Shown one piece after another: positions 58,801 to 64,000 of a stretch of 64,000 nucleotides of DNA. The notes under the pieces are model-generated. The model had not been told where the DNA came from. It was given only the letters and a program-made list of their open reading frames with translations, and searched no databases. The position numbers and the translations under genes were made by a program. This DNA comes from an uncultured Oscillospiraceae bacterium (lineage in GTDB: Bacteria > Bacillota > Clostridia > Oscillospirales > Oscillospiraceae), in assembly GCA_934667815.1 (NCBI GenBank), contig CAKUMO010000005.1, forward strand, positions 1 to 64,000. The letters are read 5' to 3'. Position 1 is the stretch's first letter; each line of letters starts with the position of its first letter.

Positions 58801-59044
58801 CGTGAAAATCCGTGGCCTGTCCCTGAAATTTTCCCTCAAACTGGTCGGTTCCGGCGTAATCTGCGTACCAGTGCATCCGCTGGCAGTCAAACGCCTCCCA
58901 CGGTGCGGGTTCGGCGTCGGCTTCCTCGGGACGGAAGAACTGACCCTTTTTGTACTGCCAGTCGGGCAGGCTCAGGCTGTCGGTAAAGCGCAGCATGCCG
59001 AGCTGATTGCAGATGACTTGGATCCTCTGGTCGATAAAATACAT
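55898..59044 (-). CDS. GH38 alpha-mannosidase
   Basis: The 1048 residues show the zinc site and GH38 signatures CIGHTHIDVAWWWTVAQTRE, GRWEVEGGMWLEADCNLTSG and the nucleophile motif ILWLPDVFGYSGALPQIMKK, followed by the long C-terminal beta domains. There is no signal peptide: a cytoplasmic enzyme that removes alpha-linked mannose from imported oligosaccharides. It begins the enzyme part of the operon after the ABC transporter and is directly followed by GH3 (1-bp gap). With GH2 beta-mannosidase it could dismantle N-glycan mannose cores. Confidence 0.93.
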   Translation of the reverse strand: MYFIDQRIQVICNQLGMLRFTDSLSLPDWQYKKGQFFRPEEADAEPAPWEAFDCQRMHWYADYAGTDQFEGKFQGQATDFHGIPGTHYWFRSHITIPQSMDGKSVWLKLHTQIEEWDDGKNPQFLVFVNHEVVQGADMNHREVLLRKCAVGGEELTLDIQAYTGTLHREFAFLANLYVLDERLNHLYYDIQVPLQAFDRLGQDSKVRLELQTVLNDTINLLDLRVPYSADFYASVERAQQYITENLYEKMCGVSDVIATCIGHTHIDVAWWWTVAQTREKVVRSFATVLKLMDEFPSYKFMSSQPVLYYFLKQRYPELYEKIKQRVAEGRWEVEGGMWLEADCNLTSGESLVRQFLHGKRFFREEFGRDNKILWLPDVFGYSGALPQIMKKSGVDYFMTTKLSWNQINRIPNDTFLWKGIDGTEVLTHLITTLGVGQDPKQSFFTTYNGNLHPDAVMGAWERYQNKEINNDVLISYGYGDGGGGPTRQMLETSERMEKGIRGLPKVRQETARTFFDELNERVKDNLRLETWEGEFYFEYHRGTYTSMARNKRGNRKSELLMMDLELLGVLTGDYPAGADTRLWRDVILLNQFHDILPGSSIAEVYEVTRSEYDALAAEVTELIAERLHRIAGEGAGLTVVNTLGFDRDDVVELGDVAATALADENGTLYPVQKTESGAVAYLKALPSKGWRTYRFAQAQQESPFRRADERHLETPFYRVALDENGGISSIYDKQFDRELVKDGKKANLFRLYEDKPIYYDNWDIDRFYTEKSWDVDDLVSLRWTEDGPVRTTLELEYRCSLSTIRQKIHFYADTRRIDFETTVDWKLHQHLLKVEFPLDIHTDEATFDIQFGNVTRKTHSNTSWDKARFESCAHKWVDYSEGHYGVSLLNDCKYGHSILNGTLALTLVKSGIEPNPNTDVELHRFTYALYPHGETWKQAGTVREGYKLNQPAYAVAGGTPGKQDSYAALDVANVILETVKQAEDGNGTILRLYESENARTKTTLTLPAGVTRAYETNLLEEIETELPVENGVVRFTIKPYEIKTILLR

Positions 59045-59143
59045 AGTTTTCCCTCACTTGTTTGAAGTCTTATTTGCAAAGCAGAGCCGCCGGGCGCTCC
59101 GGCAGCTCTGCGCCGAAAACAAGATTCCCCCGGATTTCAAAAC

Positions 59144-59171
59144 GGGGACCGGTGCATGCGCATCGGTCCCC
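59144..59171 (-). terminator. Hairpin after the solute-binding protein gene
   Basis: GGGGACCGATGC-GCAT-GCACCGGTCCCC on the minus strand (12 bp, one G-U) is followed by GTTTTG. It probably gives partial termination, so the binding protein is made in excess of the downstream enzymes. Confidence 0.7.
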
Positions 59172-59198
59172 TTTGCCGTAAACGCGGGGTTGATTCTC

Positions 59199-60683
59199 TT
59201 ATTTCGAGGCAACCCAAGCGTCGAGCTGCGTCTGGACTTCGGTGAGGATCTTGTCGAAGCCGGAATCACGCATGGCAGACAGCATGGTGTTAATGGTCTC
59301 GGTGGGATCGGCAGCGCCGGTCATGAGTATCGGGCGATATTCATCGAAGATCGCCTTGCAGGCCTTGATCTCGTCGGTTACGTTGGACTGATCGAAAGCG
59401 AAGCCCAGCGCGGGGGAAGCAACAGCCTGTGCGTTCAGAGCCTGAACCTCGGCCCACTGGTTTGAGTTGTCGCCTTCCTTGTAGGAAACGATGAAGAACG
59501 TACCCTGCGTGTAGCCGGCCATGCCCCAGGACTTGGTGTCGTCAACGACAACCTTGCCGTCGGCGGTGTAGGTGAAGTTGTCGCCCTCGAGGCCATAGTA
59601 CAGAGCGTCGCGGACATAGGCGTCGGTGTTGACCAGCTCGAGGAGCTTCAGAGCCTTCTCCGGATACTTGCAGGAAGCGGAGACGGAGTTGATGGAGCCC
59701 TGAACTGTGGAGTTGGACATCACGGTATCGCCCCACTGGATGGCGACGGCGTCAGCCTTCATGTTCGGGCCCCAAGTGGTCTTGGCAGCCGCGGACCAGC
59801 CCTGTGCCACGAAGCAGGGACGATACTGCGGAGCTGCGTCCAGAACGGCGGCATCGGAGTTGACGTAGCCGGCCTGATACCAGGAGCGCAGGGTTGCGAG
59901 GTCGGCCTTGATGTCGTCCTGTTCAAAGACGGAGACAGCTTTCGCTTCGCCATTCTTATAGGAAACGCCGATGGCCGGGAAGCCGAGGGAGAGATCGTCG
60001 TAGTTCTTGCTATAGATGGCGTCAAGGCCGCCCTTGTTCAGGATGAACACAGCCTCGCCCTTCTTTTCATACATGGCCTTGAGAATCGGGGTGACGGCTT
60101 CCATGGTGTGGGCATTCTCATAGTCCAGACCGGTTTCCTTCACGAGATTCTCGTCATAGATGAAGTACTGCGTTACAGAGGAATCCTTGTAGGTGGGAAC
60201 GCCGTAGATCTTGCCGCCGACTTCGAGGGACTTCCAGTAATCCTCGGGGACGAGGTCGGTCAGGCCGGGGACGGTGTTCAGCAGACCGCTGATGTCAGCC
60301 AGAGCGCCGAGGTGGATGTCGCCGGTGTAGGTGCCGTTGTTGCCGAAGATGATGTCGTACGGCTCGTTGGTGGAGACAATGACGTTGCGGCGGGTATCCC
60401 AGTCGCCCCAGGGGATGACTTCAAAGCTCAGGTGAACGCCGATCTTTTCTTCGAGGTACTTGTCGAGGTTTGCCTTCCAAGCGTCGTAGTTTTCGGGCAT
60501 ACCGTTGCCGACGGTGATCCACTTCAGGTCAACGATCTCGTCAGGGTTGCCGGGCTCGTTGGAGGGCTGCTTATTGCCGGAGCTGGCGGGGGCGTTGCTG
60601 GGATCCTGATTGTCCTTGGTGCAGCCGACAAACACGGCGGCGACCATGACAATGACCAGGAGCAGTGCGAGAAGTTTCTTCAT
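59199..60683 (-). CDS. ABC sugar transporter solute-binding lipoprotein
   Basis: The 494 residues have a lipobox VAAVFVGC, a Ser/Asn/Pro linker, and the two-lobed family 1 extracellular solute-binding fold of the LplA/YtcQ type (GVHLSFEVIPWGDWDTRRNV, YDIIFGNNGTYTGDIHLGAL, YGVPTYKDSSVTQYFIYDEN, NSVSASCKYPEKALKLLELV). The C-terminal part fits the DUF3502-like tail. It binds complex oligosaccharides outside the cell. Permease genes precede it and mannosidases follow, which suggests mannose-containing oligosaccharides. Confidence 0.92.
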   Translation of the reverse strand: MKKLLALLLVIVMVAAVFVGCTKDNQDPSNAPASSGNKQPSNEPGNPDEIVDLKWITVGNGMPENYDAWKANLDKYLEEKIGVHLSFEVIPWGDWDTRRNVIVSTNEPYDIIFGNNGTYTGDIHLGALADISGLLNTVPGLTDLVPEDYWKSLEVGGKIYGVPTYKDSSVTQYFIYDENLVKETGLDYENAHTMEAVTPILKAMYEKKGEAVFILNKGGLDAIYSKNYDDLSLGFPAIGVSYKNGEAKAVSVFEQDDIKADLATLRSWYQAGYVNSDAAVLDAAPQYRPCFVAQGWSAAAKTTWGPNMKADAVAIQWGDTVMSNSTVQGSINSVSASCKYPEKALKLLELVNTDAYVRDALYYGLEGDNFTYTADGKVVVDDTKSWGMAGYTQGTFFIVSYKEGDNSNQWAEVQALNAQAVASPALGFAFDQSNVTDEIKACKAIFDEYRPILMTGAADPTETINTMLSAMRDSGFDKILTEVQTQLDAWVASK

Positions 60684-60755
60684 TTTGTTTCCTCCTAAAT
60701 TTTTTTGGCTTACGGAAATCTATTGCAGCGGCGGCGCCGCTTCAATACAGTTGAC

Positions 60756-61697
60756 TTATCCCTTGACCGCGCCGATGGTCAGGCCGGAGATGAAATAGCG
60801 CTGGAAGAAGGGATAGACGCAGGCAATCGGCACGGCAACGACAAAGGCGATTGCCATACGGACGGATTCCTGCGGCATGGAGCGCGCGAGGTCGGCAGTG
60901 CCGAGGCCGGCCGTCGGGTTTTTGGTCAGGTATTCGACCTTGCTCTGCATCATCTGAAGCATGGATTGCAGGGAACGCAGGTGGTCGCTGCGGATATAGA
61001 GCAGGGACTGATACCAGTCGTTCCAGTAGCCGAAGGCCAAAAACAGCGCGATGGTCGCCAGCACCGGCTTGGACACGGGCAGCACGATCTTGAAGAAGAT
61101 CGTCCACTGCGACGCGCCGTCGATGACGGCCGACTCGATCACAGAGTCCGGGATGGTAGAACGGAAGAACGTTCGCGTGATGATGACGTTGAAACTGGAG
61201 ACCGCAAGCGGCAGAATCAGCGCCCAGATGGTATCCGTAAGCTTCAGAATGCGGGTATTGACCACATAGGATGCGGCCAGACCGCCGCCGAAGATCATGG
61301 GGATAAAAATCAGAATGGTCAAAAAGCCGTGCAGCTTGTATTCTCTGCGGGACAGGACGTAGCCCATCAGCGACGTCAGCATCACGCCGATGATCGTGCC
61401 AAGCACCGTGACCTCAACGGACACCCACAGCGAACGCAGGATGGTCGCACGCTGCGTCCAGAGATATTGATAGGCGCTTGCGGAGATGGTCTTTGCGGTC
61501 ACATAGAACTGATAGCCCTGCGTGCGCACGACCTGCTCATCCGTGATGGAGATGATAAAGATGAAGATGACCGGCAGCAGGCACGACAGCGCCAGCAGCA
61601 GAAACAGCAGATTGAACAGGACATTGGTCACCGGCTTGATCCGGTTGAGCTTTGTCATGTTGTCGTTGGTCGTAACGGGATGTTTTCTTCTTGCCAT
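60756..61697 (-). CDS. ABC sugar permease (LplC-type)
   Basis: The 313-residue protein has six membrane helices and the MalG-like EAA loop: ESAVIDGASQWTIFFKIVLP with VSKPVLATIALFLAFGYWND. The usual C-terminal end is FQRYFISGLTIGAVKG. It forms the import channel with the LplB-type permease encoded just upstream. No ATPase gene is in the operon; a shared MsmK-like ATPase elsewhere is the norm for this family. Confidence 0.93.
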   Translation of the reverse strand: MARRKHPVTTNDNMTKLNRIKPVTNVLFNLLFLLLALSCLLPVIFIFIISITDEQVVRTQGYQFYVTAKTISASAYQYLWTQRATILRSLWVSVEVTVLGTIIGVMLTSLMGYVLSRREYKLHGFLTILIFIPMIFGGGLAASYVVNTRILKLTDTIWALILPLAVSSFNVIITRTFFRSTIPDSVIESAVIDGASQWTIFFKIVLPVSKPVLATIALFLAFGYWNDWYQSLLYIRSDHLRSLQSMLQMMQSKVEYLTKNPTAGLGTADLARSMPQESVRMAIAFVVAVPIACVYPFFQRYFISGLTIGAVKG

Positions 61698-61710
61698 GTT
61701 GCACCTCCCG

Positions 61711-62685
61711 TCAGATCAGAGCGCTGGACTTATCGACCTTGCGGACGACGGCGTTTGCCAGCAGGATGGTGATGCAGCCGATGATGGACTGGAACATGGA
61801 CGCCGCCGCACTCTGCCCGATGCTCGTGTTGCCCGTGACCATCTGGAAGATCTTCACGTCGAAGGTCGCAACGACCGGCGTCAGCGGTTGGCCCGCTCCC
61901 CTCGTGACCTGATAGAACAGGCCGAAATCGGAGGAGAAGATGTGGCCGACGGCCATGATGAACATCATGATAATGATGGGCTTGAGCGAGGGAATGGTCA
62001 CATACCACGCCTGCTGCCACTTCGACGCACCGTCGAGCGAGGCGGCCTCGTAGAGCGTGGAGTCGATGCCGGTAATGGATGCGAGGTACACGACCATACT
62101 GTAACCGATCACCTTCCAGACATGCATGATAACCAGAATATATGGCCAGTATTTCGGTTCAAAGTACCAGTTGATATTCTCGCCGCCAAAGGCACGGACG
62201 ACGCTGTTGAGCAGGCCCTTGTCCGTGACGAGCATCGCATAGACAAAGTAGCTGACGACCAGCCACGACATAAAGTGCGGCATGAACATGAGCGTCTGAT
62301 AGAACTTGGACTTCCGCTTGCTGTAAATATTGCTGATCATGATCGCCAGCGTGACCGGCAGAACGATGTCCAGCACGATAAACACAATGTTGTATAGCAG
62401 CGTATTGCGCAGGATCTGCGGGAAGTCGCGCAGCTTGATGAAGTACTCGAAGTTCTTCAGGCCCGCCCACTCGCTGTGGAACAGATTGTATAAAAAGCTC
62501 TTGGTGCCGTCGACGATCTTGTAATCCTTCAGTGCCAGCACGATGCCGAACATCGGCAGATAGCAGAACAGGATATACCATACGAACGTCGGCACGGCAA
62601 GGATTGTCAGCTCGATGTCATCGCGCGTCCATTTCCAGAAGGGCTTCTTCTTTGTCCCGGTCGCCCGGGGCTTGAGTTTGGACAT
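61711..62685 (-). CDS. ABC sugar permease (LplB-type)
   Basis: 324 residues run from the ATG at 62683-62685 (AGGGTG upstream). Six membrane helices; EAA loop YEAASLDGASKWQQAWYVTI with PSLKPIIIMMFIMAVGH. The N-terminus is basic (SKLKPRATGTKKKPFWKW), as usual. It is the first gene of the glycan operon, with a promoter -10 TATAAT at 62732-62737 and two direct 20-bp operator copies just upstream of it. Confidence 0.93.
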   Translation of the reverse strand: MSKLKPRATGTKKKPFWKWTRDDIELTILAVPTFVWYILFCYLPMFGIVLALKDYKIVDGTKSFLYNLFHSEWAGLKNFEYFIKLRDFPQILRNTLLYNIVFIVLDIVLPVTLAIMISNIYSKRKSKFYQTLMFMPHFMSWLVVSYFVYAMLVTDKGLLNSVVRAFGGENINWYFEPKYWPYILVIMHVWKVIGYSMVVYLASITGIDSTLYEAASLDGASKWQQAWYVTIPSLKPIIIMMFIMAVGHIFSSDFGLFYQVTRGAGQPLTPVVATFDVKIFQMVTGNTSIGQSAAASMFQSIIGCITILLANAVVRKVDKSSALI

Positions 62686-62731
62686 TTCTTCACCCTGCTT
62701 CCATGTTGATTCGTATCTCTTAAGCACCCCT

Positions 62732-62800
62732 ATTATAGCAGATAACCCCACCAAATTTATAGTCTGAAAAGGAAACTTCATAGTATGAAAAGGATACATT
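62732..62800 (-). promoter_or_regulatory. Glycan operon promoter with two 20-bp operator repeats
   Basis: The -10 TATAAT is at 62732-62737 (minus). The -35 region is poor, which fits activator dependence. Upstream are TAGTCTGAAAAGGAAACTTC (62760-62779) and TAGTATGAAAAGGATACATT (62781-62800), direct repeats 21 bp apart, i.e. two helical turns, as bound by AraC-type activators. Confidence 0.7.
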
Positions 62801-62920
62801 TTTAGAAATTTTTTCAAAAACTATTTCTTGTCATTTTCTCCTTTCTGTCGTTTTGCACAAATTTCAGAAAACTTTTTGTGCAATCTTCCGATTCTCCGCA
62901 CCGCAGTATTTTCCTATCGG

Positions 62921-62967
62921 AATGTATCCATTTCATACTAGCGCACTGCGGTTTTTTATGTCATAAT
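62921..62967 (+). promoter_or_regulatory. GH20 gene promoter with third operator copy
   Basis: AATGTATCCATTTCATACTA (62921-62940) is the inverted match of 62781-62800 with one difference. A -10-like CATAAT lies at 62962-62967. The operator occupies the place just upstream of the -35 region, mirroring the leftward promoter. Confidence 0.65.
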
Positions 62968-63011
62968 AGAACATAGCGGAGCTTCCGCAATCAAGACAAG
63001 GAGTATATCCT

Positions 63012-64000
63012 ATGATGCGCAAACAACACATTCATATTCTCGGCCAGACTCCCGCAGGCTGGCAGAAGGCGCTGACGGAGCTTCAGCAGGAGCTGGGCTA
63101 CGTGTCCGCCGACGACGGCATTGAAATCCAATGCGTTCAAGGAAACGACCTGCGCGTCGAGTCCGACGGCCGCACGGTCACGCTGACGTGGGCCGCGCCG
63201 GTGCAGTTCTACCGCGCGCTGAGCCTGATTCCGCAGCCGCTCGCCGCCTGCTCCGTGCACGAAAAGGCACGCTTTGAGACCTGCGGTGTGATGTTCGACT
63301 GCTCGCGCAACGCCGTGCTCAAGCCCGAGGGGCTGCGCTATATCCTGCGCAAGATGGCGCTGATGGGGCTGAACATGGGCATGATGTACACCGAGGACAC
63401 CTACGAGGTCCCCGAGCAGCCCTTCTTCGGCTACAAGCGCGGCCGTTATAGCTATGACGAATTAAAGGCGCTGGACGATTACGCCGATCTTTTCGGCATC
63501 GAGCTTTGCCCGTGCATCCAGACGCTTGGCCACCTCAAGCGCATTCTGCACTGGCCGGCCTTCCACAGCTACCGCGACAACGACGAGGTTCTGCTTGCCG
63601 ACGACGAAAACACCTATGTTCTGCTCGATCAGATGATCCGTGCAGCTACGGCGCCCTACCGCTCCAAGCGCATCCATCTGGGTATGGACGAGGCTTTCGG
63701 CGTCGGTCTCGGCGCACATCTGGTATTCCATGGCTACGAGGATCCGCACAGCGTTATCGGTCGTCACCTCAAGCGCGTGCTGGAGATCACGGATAAGTAC
63801 GGTCTGTCCGCCATGATGTGGAGCGATATGTACTTCCACCTCGACGGCCGCAACTATCACAGCGAGGGACTGCCCTCGCAGAAGGCAAAGGACGCGGTCG
63901 ATCCGCGCATCACGCTGATGTACTGGGATTACTACCAGTCGAAGGAGGAAATGTACGCCGACGCGCTTTACAAGCACGCGCAGTTCCCCGCGCCCACGGT
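63012..64000 (+). CDS. GH20-type beta-N-acetylhexosaminidase, truncated by the window edge
   Basis: The frame starts at ATG 63012 (or 63015), with AGGAG 8-11 nt upstream, and stays open to 64000 (329 codons). Blocks: FETCGVMFDCSRNAVLKPEG, MALMGLNMGMMYTEDTYEVP, ELCPCIQTLGHLKRILHWPA, and the catalytic Asp-Glu pair in RIHLGMDEAFGVGLGAHLVF, then LSAMMWSDMYFHLDGR and TLMYWDYYQSK. This is the cytoplasmic GH20 branch that removes terminal GlcNAc or GalNAc. It shares operators with the divergent ABC/mannosidase operon. Confidence 0.85.
   Translation, partial: MMRKQHIHILGQTPAGWQKALTELQQELGYVSADDGIEIQCVQGNDLRVESDGRTVTLTWAAPVQFYRALSLIPQPLAACSVHEKARFETCGVMFDCSRNAVLKPEGLRYILRKMALMGLNMGMMYTEDTYEVPEQPFFGYKRGRYSYDELKALDDYADLFGIELCPCIQTLGHLKRILHWPAFHSYRDNDEVLLADDENTYVLLDQMIRAATAPYRSKRIHLGMDEAFGVGLGAHLVFHGYEDPHSVIGRHLKRVLEITDKYGLSAMMWSDMYFHLDGRNYHSEGLPSQKAKDAVDPRITLMYWDYYQSKEEMYADALYKHAQFPAPT

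Overview
The window looks like the chromosome of a fairly GC-rich gut Firmicute, most likely Clostridia of the Oscillospirales / Ruminococcaceae type. This is inferred from gene content: SipW/TasA-type surface proteins, sortase signals, Gram-positive lipoproteins, an LtaS-like enzyme, BirA/BioY, an LplBC-type ABC importer, and strong AGGAGG ribosome sites. No 16S gene or other taxonomic marker is present.

Positions 1-22.9 kb form an accessory island. At the left edge are decayed zinc-knuckle/AP2 genes (7-1888). A long leftward operon (about 14.25 to 1.9 kb) follows: a TetR regulator, a SipW-type signal peptidase, eight TasA-like secreted proteins (four of them recent tandem copies with a repeated leader), a large InlB/SpaA-type surface protein, a Cna-B protein with an IQTGQ sorting signal, a sortase and a Cys-rich small protein. 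This reads as a self-contained surface-fibre system. From 14.6 to 20.9 kb there is mobile-element debris: a relaxase remnant, partial serine recombinases and a truncated lipoprotein. Two stress/TA-like units sit in it: a Fic protein with dyad operators, and a DUF4160-DUF2442 pair whose DUF4160 gene is frameshifted. The island ends with a membrane-anchored XRE protein and a tyrosine integrase next to tRNA-Leu(CAA), a classic integration target.

Positions 23-46.7 kb look like core chromosome: an LtaS-like enzyme, nitroreductase, birA/bioY sharing phased operator half-sites, a GNAT and a DUF2156 protein, mnmA, a cyclophilin, TetR and PadR units, a CaCA antiporter, D-lactate dehydrogenase, a DUF4353 lipoprotein divergent from VTC/DUF4956/two-component genes, M18 peptidase, acyl-ACP thioesterase and a membrane parvulin. 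Intergenic gaps here hold several families of palindromic repeats. One family has three copies whose hairpins show compensatory changes.

Positions 46.9-64 kb are a glycan-use locus. A leftward operon encodes two ABC permeases, a solute-binding lipoprotein, GH38 alpha-mannosidase, GH3 beta-glycosidase, xylulokinase-like kinase, a broken fucose-isomerase-like gene, aldose epimerase, GH2 beta-mannosidase and a DUF624 protein. A divergent GH20-type hexosaminidase runs off the right edge. Three copies of a 20-bp operator lie in the divergent promoter region. Together they suggest uptake and trimming of mannose- and GlcNAc-containing oligosaccharides such as N-glycans.
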